This document shows positions 1 to 10,000 of a DNA stretch of 57,644 nucleotides, piece after piece. The stretch spans positions 1 through 57,644 of the forward strand of contig NZ_BATR01000021.1 of NCBI RefSeq assembly GCF_000739655.1, read 5' to 3'. Each line of letters starts with the position of its first letter. Position 1 is the first letter of the stretch. Under the pieces are notes generated by a model. The model made no database searches, was not told the origin of the DNA, and saw only the letters and a program-made list of their open reading frames with translations. A program made the translations under genes and the position numbers. This DNA is from Verrucomicrobium sp. BvORR106. GTDB taxonomy: Bacteria; Verrucomicrobiota; Verrucomicrobiia; Verrucomicrobiales; Verrucomicrobiaceae.

Positions 1-648
1 CTACAGCAGCTTCTTTACCGTCTCGACAATCTCCTTCTCATTCTCGGGGCTGAAACCTGTCTTCACGAGGACGACTTTGCCATCCGGTCCGACGACCACG
101 GTATGGGGGATACCGCTGACACCGTAGAGCCGGCCGACGGACTGGGAGGAGTCCAGGGCCACCTTGAGGTTCCAGTTCCTTGTTTCAATGAACCGCTTCA
201 CCTGCTCGGCCGGTTCCCCCTGGTTCACGCCCAGAAGCAGCACTTTGTCTGAAGGCAACGACCCCAGAGACTCAATGAGGCCCGGCAGGGACTTGATGCA
301 GGGGCCGCACCAGGTGGCCCAGAAGTCCAGCACCACGACCTTGCCCTTGTGCTTGGAGAGCTCGAACTCATCGCCCCCGCCCAGCATGGGCAGCTTGAAG
401 GCCTTGGCCTCCTGGCCTGTGGACGGGTCCGCAGCCCCCTCGGCGCCGGGGATGACGGGTTCTGGGGCCAACACCAGCTTCCAGTCGCCCAGCGTCTTCA
501 TGGCCGGACTCTCGTCTGGCGGCTGGGTGCGCAGCAGATAAACCTGCGCCCGGGGCACGCGGCAGGTCCCATAGACAGGATGCGTCCCCACGATGAAGTC
601 CGGCTCGAACTTCTCCACGGCCAGCCCCAGGCGGCCGCCGTCAGACAA
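1..648 (-). CDS. TlpA-like thioredoxin-fold domain, probably the displaced C-terminus of the protein encoded upstream
   Basis: The reading frame ends in a complete stop at the window edge. Residues about 85-215 form a TlpA/ResA-type thioredoxin fold: the active site WCGPC has its cysteines near residues 114 and 117, and the cis-proline motif SGIPHT follows. Proteins of this family reduce or shuffle disulfides outside the cytoplasm. This frame has no signal peptide of its own and opens on a TTG. Its first 45 residues (SDGGRLGLAVEKF to VYLLRTQP) match the short beta-rich repeat that occurs several times in the upstream protein, for example HVLIAANGDVLRGEIE to VPRDRVKAAVWLQPP. Removing one C from the C6 run (plus-strand G at 664-669) fuses the two frames smoothly. 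I therefore read this as the C-terminal end of one protein of about 1190 residues rather than a separate gene. The thioredoxin call is firm; its independent translation is doubtful. Confidence 0.85.
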   Translation of the reverse strand: MSDGGRLGLAVEKFEPDFIVGTHPVYGTCRVPRAQVYLLRTQPPDESPAMKTLGDWKLVLAPEPVIPGAEGAADPSTGQEAKAFKLPMLGGGDEFELSKHKGKVVVLDFWATWCGPCIKSLPGLIESLGSLPSDKVLLLGVNQGEPAEQVKRFIETRNWNLKVALDSSQSVGRLYGVSGIPHTVVVGPDGKVVLVKTGFSPENEKEIVETVKKLL

Positions 649-3592
649 CAGGAGCCAGTGGGTGGGGGGTTCCCAGGACTCCGCCCCACTTCTCCTTCGC
701 CAGCTCCTTGAGCCGGTCGTGATTGACCGCGTTGTTGGTCATCGTCAGCAGGCCGGCCGCCGGGTTCCATGAAACAGACGAACCCGGCGGAAACTCCAGC
801 TTCAGGGAGGTGAGCAGCTTTTGCGTGGAATCCGCCTTCCCCAGCGCATGCGGCCGGAGCCAGTAGGCCCGCAGCACCATGTCCGGCTGGACGGGCGGCG
901 GGGATTCAATCACCACCACGTTGCCTGGCTCGATCCGGTAGCGATAGCCCACCAGCGCACAAATCTGGTCCAGAGCCTCCCGAACGGTCTGGACTCCGAA
1001 CTGGAACTTGAAGGATCTGCCGTCCTTCTTTTCCGGCAGCTGGAATTTCACGTCGGTGACTTCCGCCTTGAGGACATTGATCAGCGTGGAGAGCGTGGCG
1101 CTTGAGTAGTTCACCCGGCGCGAGGTCATGCGATCCAGCGCTGGCAGTTCCGCACGACGATCCCCGTCAAATCCTTCGTTTGTCCCTCCCGGTGGCTGCA
1201 GCCAGACCGCCGCTTTTACACGGTCACGGGGCACCTTCAGGGTCTCGAGACCCGATCGGAAACCGAGATGGGTGGCGGTCGCCGCCTCGATCTCGCCCCG
1301 CAGGACATCCCCATTGGCAGCGATGAGCACATGGCGGGGCGGATGTTCTTTCCTGAACCTCGGCACGCTCAGTGCCTGGGTGCGGGCCTCCGCCGTCACG
1401 GCCGGAAGCCCCGGTGAACCCGGTGCCGCCCGGCTGCTGAAGTCCGCCAGCTTCACGGCCGTGGCTTCATTGCCCCAGACACTGCAGGGTTCGATGATCA
1501 ACCCTGTTCCGGGGCGCCGCGTTGCATCAACAGTAAACCGGTGCTGCTTGCTCCCGTTGATGAAGATCTCCACCGCCTTCTCCTGGATCACCAGCCTCAC
1601 CGGCACGGGCTTGCCCCCCGTGCCCGGCAGCTGGTTCCGGTCGCCCAGCTGCCCGTCCTCCGCCTCGGTGCCGGTGTAAATCTGGCTGCCAAAATTGGCC
1701 ACGATGAAGCGCATGCAGTTCTTGTCCTCACCGCCGGTGGCGAAGAACGTCAGGCGGAAGGTGGAGTAGTTGGTGCTGGTGATATTGAACTTCACCTCGC
1801 TGCTCTGCATGGCGCTCCAGTGTGCCACGCCGGACCCCACCGGGAGTTCGATGTTTTTCTCGGTGCGTTTCACCGTCTTGTCCGACCCCTTGACTATCTG
1901 CCACCCGGCATCGAGGAAACTCGTCACGTCCGCAGAGGCGGCGGCCTGAAACTGCACGGCCGCCAGACTGCCGCCCGGCAGGCGGCGGGCGGTGGTGATG
2001 GAGGACTCCAGTTCCACTCCGGTGGCATCCAGTGAAATCAGGCGGCCCGGGATTACATCCCCCGCGCGGGTGTAGAAGAGGGAGGGAGGGTCTTTGATTG
2101 CCGCGGGCAAGGCTGCGGGCACCACCTGGGTGATCTCCACCGCGGCCTCTGAAACTGGCGTACAGGGCTGTTCTGCACCGACCAGCAGCCAGCGCACCGC
2201 CGCGTCTCCGGCCGGCATGAAACGGCCGTGCAAGCTGGTGCCCTGCACCACCAGCTTGTCCATCTGGGCAAAGGGAAGTTCCGCAGGCACCCCTTCAGGG
2301 CGCTTCACATCCAGAAGCACCTGCCGCAATGCATCTGTGCGGGTGGGAAGAGGCCCGCTGCTGAAGCTGGTCTTCAACAGGGCCTGCCCGTCTTTGACCG
2401 AATCGATCCGGCCCCGCAACTGGGTGCCGTCGGCATAAGTCAGCAGCATTTCCGCCGGAACCACGGCGGGCCGGTCAGGCGAAAGGAGAATGGCATTCAC
2501 GTTGGCCAGCTCCACCGCCAGGGGCGGGCCGTCTTCGCCGGGTTCGATGTAAATATTCCCGCCCACCGAGGAGCGGATCGCACCGGTGACGACCCGGCCG
2601 TCGGCGAGTTCCAGATGGACCTGGTGGGGATCATGCCGGGGAGGGGCGGACTCCCTCCATTCCTGGAACGTGAGCTGCTCGAGCGTGAGATCACGTCCCC
2701 TGCCTTTGAGCTGGATCTTGTCGTCCCGGCTGCTCTTGTCCGGATCGAAGGTCCATTCTGACATGGGCTCTCCGTTTCCGGCATAGGCCTGGCCCTTCCC
2801 AGTTGTTTCATCCCACCGGACGCGCAGCCCCAGCTCGCGCTCGGCCTCGTCGATCATGCGCAGGGATTTGTACTGGTCCCCGCTGACCACCACCAGTTCT
2901 CTGCCCCAGGTCTCCACCCGGAAGTTGCGGAACCTGAGCTGGAACTCCGGGCGCTGGGTGGAGCGGACTTTGAATGCCACCTCCACCTTTTCAGGAAGCT
3001 TCTGGGTGAGCGAAACCAGGCGGTTCCAGTAGGGCAGCACTAGCGCGCCACCCGGACCGGGAAGCAGTTGCAGGACGATGGCAGGCGGCTGGTTGCCGCT
3101 GTTTCCGGCGGCGGACTGCTGCTTCTCCAGTTTCCAGCCGGAATCCCCCACCGGGCCGGACCAGAGCAGGTCATTGCCCTTGAGGCGTCGCAGATTCAGC
3201 ACCTCACTCCGCTTCAACGAAACTTCTCCATGACGGGTGCTGGCCAGGGTGACAGCTTCATTGCTGATGCTCACGAGGTTCCCGTGAAGCTGGCTGCCGT
3301 CCCGCAGTGAAACCGTGAAGGAGTCCGCGACAGGCACCGCAGGCAGCGTGCGGTCCATGCGCCGGAGGAACCACCAGGCCACGTCCACGGGTTCTTGAAA
3401 CAACGGACTCTTCCACCGGACCGTCGTCTCCGTGGCGCCCACCATCTCACCGGGCAGGGTTTCGCTGTTCTGCCAGCGCAACCGTGCAGGGGGCGGTGCC
3501 GCATCGGCACTCTGGGCATGGAGGGAGATTCCCGAGACGGCGAGCAGGCCGCCCGTCGCAATCAGAAGGAGACTGGGGAAGAGGTGGCTCAT
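641..3592 (-). CDS. Large exported repeat protein with LamG-like and STN-like domains (N-terminal part of a frameshifted redoxin fusion)
   Basis: A signal peptide covers about residues 1-26, ending near HAQS. The 983 residues contain about seven copies of a 45-50 residue unit with the core DGxxLxGxxxS followed by xVPRxxVxxL (starting near LRWQNSETLPG, VSLRDGSQLHG, LELADGRVVTG, LLTYADGTQLRG, LFYTRAGDVIPG and LIAANGDVLRG). Two jelly-roll regions resembling LamG or DUF1080 domains lie between the repeats. The last 150 residues look like a secretin/TonB short N-terminal (STN) domain (VREALDQICALVGYRYRIE). The frame then runs off course after a C6 run and stops within 30 codons, while the neighbouring frame continues the eighth repeat and a thioredoxin domain. 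The start overlaps the stop of the squalene-cyclase-like gene by four bases (ATGA), so it is translated as part of the MoxR operon. The precise function is unknown; an extracytoplasmic scaffold or binding protein is inferred. Confidence 0.8.
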   Translation of the reverse strand: MSHLFPSLLLIATGGLLAVSGISLHAQSADAAPPPARLRWQNSETLPGEMVGATETTVRWKSPLFQEPVDVAWWFLRRMDRTLPAVPVADSFTVSLRDGSQLHGNLVSISNEAVTLASTRHGEVSLKRSEVLNLRRLKGNDLLWSGPVGDSGWKLEKQQSAAGNSGNQPPAIVLQLLPGPGGALVLPYWNRLVSLTQKLPEKVEVAFKVRSTQRPEFQLRFRNFRVETWGRELVVVSGDQYKSLRMIDEAERELGLRVRWDETTGKGQAYAGNGEPMSEWTFDPDKSSRDDKIQLKGRGRDLTLEQLTFQEWRESAPPRHDPHQVHLELADGRVVTGAIRSSVGGNIYIEPGEDGPPLAVELANVNAILLSPDRPAVVPAEMLLTYADGTQLRGRIDSVKDGQALLKTSFSSGPLPTRTDALRQVLLDVKRPEGVPAELPFAQMDKLVVQGTSLHGRFMPAGDAAVRWLLVGAEQPCTPVSEAAVEITQVVPAALPAAIKDPPSLFYTRAGDVIPGRLISLDATGVELESSITTARRLPGGSLAAVQFQAAASADVTSFLDAGWQIVKGSDKTVKRTEKNIELPVGSGVAHWSAMQSSEVKFNITSTNYSTFRLTFFATGGEDKNCMRFIVANFGSQIYTGTEAEDGQLGDRNQLPGTGGKPVPVRLVIQEKAVEIFINGSKQHRFTVDATRRPGTGLIIEPCSVWGNEATAVKLADFSSRAAPGSPGLPAVTAEARTQALSVPRFRKEHPPRHVLIAANGDVLRGEIEAATATHLGFRSGLETLKVPRDRVKAAVWLQPPGGTNEGFDGDRRAELPALDRMTSRRVNYSSATLSTLINVLKAEVTDVKFQLPEKKDGRSFKFQFGVQTVREALDQICALVGYRYRIEPGNVVVIESPPPVQPDMVLRAYWLRPHALGKADSTQKLLTSLKLEFPPGSSVSWNPAAGLLTMTNNAVNHDRLKELAKEKWGGVLGTPHPLAPVV
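664..669. other. Six-base G run at an apparent frameshift
   Basis: The homologous reading moves from the 641-3592 frame to the 1-648 frame at this run (C6 on the coding strand). With five C instead of six the sequence reads G-T-P-T-H-W-L-L-L-S-D-G-G and continues the repeat domain. It may be a sequencing indel, a recent mutation or a slippage site. Confidence 0.65.
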
Positions 3593-4629
3593 CGCTCGTA
3601 AATGGGAAGGAAGCGGTAGTTCAGGGCCAGTCCCAGCAGGGACATGCCGGTGCTGTAGGCGGAGCTCCCGATCGCGCCGTCCTCACGTTGCAGCTCATGC
3701 ACCTCACGCACTTTCACGGCATTCCACTTCTGCCAGGCTTCATAATCCCCCTGGAAGAGGGCCTGCGCCATGTAGTAGCGGAAATACTCCGGATAAGTGG
3801 TCTCGCGGTGCTCCAGATTTTCCTTGATGCGCTTCAGGCTCGCCTGGTACTGCTCCGACTCCTTGGCATGGGAGATGGCACCCACCAGCGCGGCGATGGC
3901 CGAGAGATTCATCGAACCTCCCATGCCGCCGAACCCACCGGAATAGGCCACCGATCCGTCCTGACCTGTGCTGCGCCGCATGTAGTCCATGGCCCCGTTG
4001 ATGGTCTCGTCAGAGACTTCCAGCCCCGCATTCCTGCAGGCGAACAGGCCCATGAGTACGGCACCGGTCACGGAGGTGTCGGCATCGCTCGCATCGGGCG
4101 AATAACGCCAGGCGCCCCAGCGGTTCTTGGACTGCGAAGTGGCGGCACAGCGGATGGCCAGATCCAGGGTCTGGCAGATGGTCCTTATCGGTTTCTCGCC
4201 CTCCCAAAGCAGGTTTTCGTCCACCGCACCATACGCCTCCGCCAGGGCCAGCATGGCGAAGCCGTGGTGGTACATGCTGTTGGGCAGGTAACCGGTGGTC
4301 GCATCCTGGCTTTTGATCATGGCCCGGATGGCGCGACGGATGACCTGCGCGTACTGCCCGTAGTTGGGGTCCTCCCCGCTGGCGAGAAAGGACATCAGGC
4401 AGATGCCATCCACGCCGCTGCCGGAGTTGCCCCCTTTCCAGGTGCCGTCCGGAGATTGCGCCGTCGCCAGCCAGGCCAGGCCACGCTCGTAAACCGTGCC
4501 CACCTCCGCCGGGATCTGACCTCCGAAGCGCAGAGAAGGATCCTGGGCCTTCGCCAGCGGCGTGCCACACAGGATGACGCCCGCCATGAGCAGAGCATGC
4601 AGCTTGGAAAGTTTCATCGTACCGTTCAT
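3589..4629 (-). CDS. Exported prenyltransferase/squalene-cyclase repeat protein
   Basis: The protein has alpha/alpha-toroid repeats of the terpene cyclase/prenyltransferase superfamily: ATAQSPDGTWKGG, NRWGAWRYSPDASDADTSVTG and GQDGSVAYSGGFGGMGG, with alternating helices such as GICLMSFLASG and GAVLMGLFACR. DASDADTSVTG recalls the acidic motif region of cyclases, but a canonical DxDDTA is absent, so terpene cyclisation is unlikely. A signal peptide (MKLSKLHALLMAGVILCG, cut near AKAQD) sends it out of the cytoplasm. I chose the start at 4629, which overlaps the upstream stop as TGATG; the internal ATG at 4617 is equally good and gives a tighter signal peptide. An upstream extension to 4725 would lie inside the previous gene and is rejected. 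Such proteins are known companions of MoxR/VWA operons in Planctomycetes and Verrucomicrobia, where their role is not established. Confidence 0.85.
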   Translation of the reverse strand: MNGTMKLSKLHALLMAGVILCGTPLAKAQDPSLRFGGQIPAEVGTVYERGLAWLATAQSPDGTWKGGNSGSGVDGICLMSFLASGEDPNYGQYAQVIRRAIRAMIKSQDATTGYLPNSMYHHGFAMLALAEAYGAVDENLLWEGEKPIRTICQTLDLAIRCAATSQSKNRWGAWRYSPDASDADTSVTGAVLMGLFACRNAGLEVSDETINGAMDYMRRSTGQDGSVAYSGGFGGMGGSMNLSAIAALVGAISHAKESEQYQASLKRIKENLEHRETTYPEYFRYYMAQALFQGDYEAWQKWNAVKVREVHELQREDGAIGSSAYSTGMSLLGLALNYRFLPIYER

Positions 4630-7061
4630 CACTTGTTGCGCACGCGGCTGGCGTGATTCTGTTCTATCCCGCCCCAGTAGGACATGCAGTTGCTGTACTC
4701 GTTGCTCTTGGTCCAGGAGTCCCACTGCCCGGGGGTGATGATGGTCTTCAGCTCCTTTTCCGTGACCCCCACGACCGGGATGAGCATGCTGTAGTACTGC
4801 AGGTACCAGGGCACACCGTCCGAGCCGGAGAAGTAGTTCGATAGGTCCGGTTGATAATCCCGGATCACGGCGGCCAGCTTGGGTTTCAGCAGCTCGCTCT
4901 GCTCCTTGTTCAGCAGCACCTTGCGGTCAAACTCTGCCAGCACAAAGGCAGCCACGGCCTCGTTCTGGAAGTCCTGGCGGGCTTTCTGTTCCCCCTCCCA
5001 TTTCTTGAACTGCTCGGGGCTGAGTTCCGCCTTGAGTGCCTTCTGCCATACTGAGTACTCCTCCGTCTTGCGGGAGCGGTACATGTTGAAGTAATAGCTG
5101 TCGATGCTCGTCATGCGCTGGCCCACGTCCTGCACTGTGGCCCCTTGAAGCCGGCCACGTACCACGGAGTCAACCGTCGGCCGCCACTCATCCATCGCCG
5201 CCTCCACGGCTCCGCGCGCGGCCGTGCGGAGCCTGGCCATGCGATCCGGGGCCAGGCCAGTGACCCGGGCCGCATCCTCCGCCGCCGTGACCATGGCATT
5301 CATCAGGTTGGTCTGCCGGGCCAGGGACTTCTCATAGAGGAACGTGGAAACCATCTGCTCCAGATCCTCAGGCTCGGGCTTGCGGGTGCCAAAGTCGGGC
5401 TTGGCGACCGGTTTGGGGGAGCTCTCCTGCTGCTCGGAGGCCTGGGTCTTCTCCAGCCCTTTCCAGGCCTTGAGTTGGGACTCGTCCAAAACCGGCTGCA
5501 GATCCGCCTCCTTCACCCGCGCCGCGATGGTGGAAAAGTTCTGGCTCTGGAAGTCGTAGCCGTACTCGGTAGGCTCAGTAGGAAACAACCGGCTGTCCCC
5601 AAGGGACGCCTTGGAAACCAGCGGCAGCAGCACTACGCGCTGCTGCGAGGTAAAGGCGAGCCGGCGATCCAGTTCAGACAATACCAGGCGGCCCACCTGT
5701 TCCTCCCGCCGCACCTTGCGCTCGGCATTGGAGATCTCCACCTGCTTGCGCTCTTCCGGCGTGATCAGCCCTTCAAGCGCCTTTTTCCACTCCGTGTCAT
5801 TCTGGGGCTGGTCGTCATTCTGCAAGGAAATATAGTAGCCACGCCCACGCTTGATGATCTCATCACGCGCGGATGGCTCCATTTTCTGGAGCTGTTCTGT
5901 CGCCAGGGTGTTCCAGCGCTTTTCTGCCCGCTCCAGCACGGTGCGCTTCACTCCTTCCAGCGTCTTGAGGCGCTCCTTGGGCAACCGCAACGCAAGCAAC
6001 GTCTGGTCCGCATCGCGTTCCAGATTCTTCTCCCAAGTGGAGCGCACCCGGTCGACAGAGACCTTCAGGATCCCGGGGATCTCCTTGTCCGCCTTGGCCT
6101 TCCGGTCTGCCAAATGCTGGTCCCAGCGGGCCAATTCGTCCGGCCCCGCCACCGCCGCGAGCAGTTCTTTCCAGACCGGAAGGGTGCCGGGGTCCGCGTC
6201 CAGCACATAGGCGCGAAACACGGGATTGGTTTCCACGAACTGCTGGCGGCGTGCCGGAGCGATGAACCACATCGGCTCCGTGGCCCGCTTCTCCTCCTCC
6301 GCACACAGCTGGTCCACGGCCTTCAGTGCCGTCTCCCGGAGACGCGTCGCTTTGTCCGCCTCCAGTTTCATGACGGGCAACATCGCATCCATGCGGGCGT
6401 TTACCTGGGCGATGCCCTGCATGCGCCCGGCGTTCAGCCACGGGGTGATACAGGCTTTGACCTGCTTGTCCCAGCCCTCTCGGGCGTCAGTACGGCGCTT
6501 CTCCCAGGTGGCGAGCTGGGCAGGGTCCAGCGCGGCCTTGACGGCGCCCTTCCACACGTCAAGCTCATCTGGCAAGGTGCACCCCAGTACGAGCCGGCTC
6601 CAGGCCAGGGTCTCCGGCTCCCAGCGCGCAATCTCGGCCACCGCCGCGGCGACCTCCTTGGAGGGCAACCGGTTGCGATGGGTCTCCGTCAGCTTTTGCG
6701 GATAGGGCTTGATCGACTCCTCCACTGCCTGGTCGGCCGCGGTCTTGAGCGCATTCAATTTGGCTTCATCGGTGATCTGGAAGGTCTGGACCAGCCAATC
6801 CTGCTCGGCCTTCATGAAGTCCGTCAGATCCTTTTTGCGCAGGGGTGTGACCTTCTCCGCCACCCCGGCGAGCGCAGTCTCGATCTCGGGAGCGAGGGGC
6901 TGCTTCACGCGTTCCCACCAGGGCAGCACCGGGTCCATCGGTGCCGGAGCGGAAGCCACCACCGCCAGCTGCTGGGCGACAGCTCCCGTCATAGGTGCCA
7001 GCCACGTTCCGGCCAGCACCACGCCAAGGAACAGGGTTCGTAGAAATGAAGACGGGATCAT
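4629..7061 (-). CDS. Exported alpha-helical protein of unknown function
   Basis: I do not recognise a named family. A signal peptide is clear (MIPSSFLRTLFLGVVLAG to AVAQQ). The remaining 780 residues are strongly helical, rich in Lys, Glu and Trp, and contain several copies of a loose unit with W-K-x-A/G-L near a Q/E-L-x-x-W-K-K/E motif, such as LAWSRLVLGCTLPDELDVWKGAVKAAL, YSVWQKALKAELSPEQFKKWEGEQKAR and ELKTIITPGQWDSW. This suggests a tandem helical repeat of about 80-100 residues. The start overlaps the stop of the 1114-residue gene by four bases (ATGA) and its stop overlaps the next start (TGATG), so it is translationally coupled inside the MoxR operon. A structural or client-binding role in the envelope is an inference from context only. 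Confidence 0.75.
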   Translation of the reverse strand: MIPSSFLRTLFLGVVLAGTWLAPMTGAVAQQLAVVASAPAPMDPVLPWWERVKQPLAPEIETALAGVAEKVTPLRKKDLTDFMKAEQDWLVQTFQITDEAKLNALKTAADQAVEESIKPYPQKLTETHRNRLPSKEVAAAVAEIARWEPETLAWSRLVLGCTLPDELDVWKGAVKAALDPAQLATWEKRRTDAREGWDKQVKACITPWLNAGRMQGIAQVNARMDAMLPVMKLEADKATRLRETALKAVDQLCAEEEKRATEPMWFIAPARRQQFVETNPVFRAYVLDADPGTLPVWKELLAAVAGPDELARWDQHLADRKAKADKEIPGILKVSVDRVRSTWEKNLERDADQTLLALRLPKERLKTLEGVKRTVLERAEKRWNTLATEQLQKMEPSARDEIIKRGRGYYISLQNDDQPQNDTEWKKALEGLITPEERKQVEISNAERKVRREEQVGRLVLSELDRRLAFTSQQRVVLLPLVSKASLGDSRLFPTEPTEYGYDFQSQNFSTIAARVKEADLQPVLDESQLKAWKGLEKTQASEQQESSPKPVAKPDFGTRKPEPEDLEQMVSTFLYEKSLARQTNLMNAMVTAAEDAARVTGLAPDRMARLRTAARGAVEAAMDEWRPTVDSVVRGRLQGATVQDVGQRMTSIDSYYFNMYRSRKTEEYSVWQKALKAELSPEQFKKWEGEQKARQDFQNEAVAAFVLAEFDRKVLLNKEQSELLKPKLAAVIRDYQPDLSNYFSGSDGVPWYLQYYSMLIPVVGVTEKELKTIITPGQWDSWTKSNEYSNCMSYWGGIEQNHASRVRNK

Positions 7062-10000
7062 TTGCTGTTGTCCTGGGAGCCTTCGAGAAGGTTGAAGTAA
7101 GCGTCCAGTCCGGCCTTGAATTCCTCGGGGAACTCTTTCCCGGCGCGGCCGGTGGCCTGGCCCACGGGACGGGCCGACACATTGCTGTCCGCATCTGCTC
7201 CATCACCCAGCTCCGCCAGGGCGGCGGATGAGGCGTTGGCTGCTGTGCCGCCTCCCCCAGGGTTCGAACCCCCACCGCCACCGCCGTTGGGCTTCATTCG
7301 CTTGGCCTGGAGGAGGAGTTCAATGGCTTCAGTCTCGGCGGCAATAGCATCGGCGCCGGTATTGCCGCCACCCAGCAGGCCATGTGCCTCATCCATGATG
7401 TTGACCACGGCACCCAGAAGCTGCAGTTCCTTGCCAAACTTGGCCTCCCCTTCCGGCAGCGCCCGGATATCGCTCACGGCACTCTGGGTGTGGTTCCCGA
7501 TGGAGGCCTGCTTCTGGCCCAGAGCCCGGGCGGCTTCCACGTACTTGTTCTCCTCGATCGCCGCACGGGCGTTGTCCAGCTCGCGGGTTTCATCCCGCAG
7601 CTTCATCTCATCCCGCAGCGCCTGCATGACCTTGAGCACGATCTCCGGGGGCAGGCTGTCCCCGCTGCAGCTGGAGCAGGACTTGCAGTTGCTCGCGGCC
7701 ACCAGCTCCTCCGCCCAGCGGTCAAAGACATCCGCCCAGTACTCGGAGCCCGAGATGGTCTGGCCGGTGAGGTTCATGGAAACTTTTTCACCCCCCTTGG
7801 CCAGGGCGCGCACCACCTCCAGCTTCTTCATCTGGTCGAGGATCGCCTTGAAGCGGCTGTCCTGCTTGCGCTGGAAGTAAGCCTCCAGATCCGTCTGGAT
7901 GGTGTGCACCGTGTTGCTCTGGGTCTTGGCACTCTGGGCAATCGGTTCCGCCTCCTTGGGCGGGGTGCGCTCAATGCCAAAGGAATCCAGCGTCTTCTCA
8001 TTGACCGTGCTGGCGATGAGCATCTGCTGGCGGGAGGCGGCCTTGAACCGCTTCACAAAGGTGCTGGCCTCCAGGCTGGCAAGGATGGCACTCAGCTCAT
8101 CGGAGACCTTGGCGAACTCCTTGAGCAGGTCCCGCTGTTCCGCGATGGCGTTGTCCATCTTCTGCTGGGCCGGCGATTCTGGCGGCTTGGGGGCCTCGTC
8201 TCCGGGCTTGGTGGGGGCAGCTCCCAGCGTGGTGGAGGGCAGGCCGAGTTTACCCGCCCCAGGCGGCTTGGGTGGGGCGTTGGGATCCGCGGGCTTGGCC
8301 TCAGGTGGTTTCCCGAAACCCGCCTCCCGGTCCGCAATGCTCGGAGCCGGGGGCTTGGCCGGACCGGGGGCAATGGGCGCCCCCTGCTGGGGAGTGGTGG
8401 GCAGATTGGGGCCTTGGCTGACATTCGGAGCCAACTTGGATTCACCCGCCTGAGTAGGCGGCTTGGCCTCTGCCGTCTGCGGTTGTGAAGACGGGTTGTT
8501 AGGCGTGGGCTGCCCGCTTGAGGGTTTGCTGGCCGCACCCGCCGTTTGTTTCAGGAGATCCGTCACACTGGGCATGCGGTTGGCGGCAATGTCCTTGAGG
8601 GATTTGAGCAGCGTGGCCCAGGACTCGAGACGGTTCGCATCGAACTCATCGTTCTTCGTCGCCTGCTCCACCAGACTGCGCCCGGCGGTGGTCAGGCTGT
8701 CGAGACGCGCGGCATTGGCATTCTCCGCCGCCGCTTGCTGGGAAACCCTGCGGCGGTTTTCCGGGCGATCCAGCTCAGCAGCGGTCAGCGCCCGCAGGTC
8801 CTTGTTGGTCTGGTGCAACTGCTGCTCCATTTCATAGCTCTCACGGGCGGCTTCGATCCATTTTCCGAACTGCTCGGTGAGCCAGAGGGCGTGGTCGGTC
8901 TTGTTGAGCACATGCAGCGTGAAAGCGGCAGAACGCGCCCGGGCCCGCCCCGGTAGATAATCATCCGTCCAGGCCCGCACCTCAACCGTCTGGGGAGGAA
9001 CCCCATCGCGCGCGGCACAGAAGGTGGCTCGTGCGGCCAGCTCCCTTTTCTCATGCGCTCCGGCGGCGGCCACTTTTTCCCCTTTAAGTCGGGGCTGGTC
9101 CTTGTTGCCATCCAGAGGCGGCGCGCCCAGCCACTCCAGCCCGGCACGCTGTACACCGAAGTCATCGGTGACATTGATGTCAAAGTTCACGACCTCCGTG
9201 TCGAGCACCACCTGCTCCATCGTTTCCCGGCGGGCCATGATCTTCGGCGACTCATCTTCAACGGCCTGCACCCGCAGCAGCAACGGCTCGCGCGGGGTGA
9301 GTCCATCCACATCCCGCCACATGAACTTGCGTTCCACATCGGTGTTCACCGGTGCATAGCCGGTGCGGATGACGGCACCGCTCACCGTCTGGCTGGCCCC
9401 ATCCAGCTCGGCAGCAGCGAGATCCCGGCTGGCCCGGGCTTCAAAGGAGGCCTGGGCTCCCTTCACAATGCTGACCGTACCTCCTCGAACCGGTTGCCCC
9501 TGCTCGGACTTGTATCCCAAGTACGAAGGCAGACGCAACTTCACCGAGACATCCTCCAGCTCCGGACGTGGACGGGGCGCGAGGGTGATGGTCTTGCGCA
9601 CATCCCCCAGGCTGAGCCGCAGGGAGGTATCCACCTTCTGCGGTGGGAAGGCCAGCGGATAGACCCCCGAGGCATTCGAGGTCTCCACCCATGGCTGGTT
9701 CCCAATCCGGGCCGAGGCCGCACCGGGCGACCAGCGGGTGTCGGCCGAGAGTTTCACTGGCAGCTCAAAAGGCTCTGCCAGCGGCACCACGAGACGGGAG
9801 GGAAGCTGCTCCACCTTGGCAAAGGTATAGCGCTCAACATTCTGCCAGGGCAGGCCCCAGCGTGCGAACGCATTGCGAGCCGCGTCACTCACCGCCACAA
9901 AAGCGACCAGCATGAGCACGCCCACGGCGATGGCTGCGTAGGCCCACTGGCGATGCCGGGCATCCGGCACGGCGTGGGTAAAGTCCTTGTCCTTCACCGC

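Noticed and set aside
3589-4629. Genuine squalene/hopene cyclase
   Set aside because: The catalytic DxDDTA motif and QW-rich length (about 630 residues) are missing; the protein is shorter and exported.
5145-7043. 632-codon plus-strand open frame over the 810-residue gene
   Set aside because: Shadow of the minus-strand gene; composition is Leu/Gly/Arg/Gln-heavy, without motifs or a start context.
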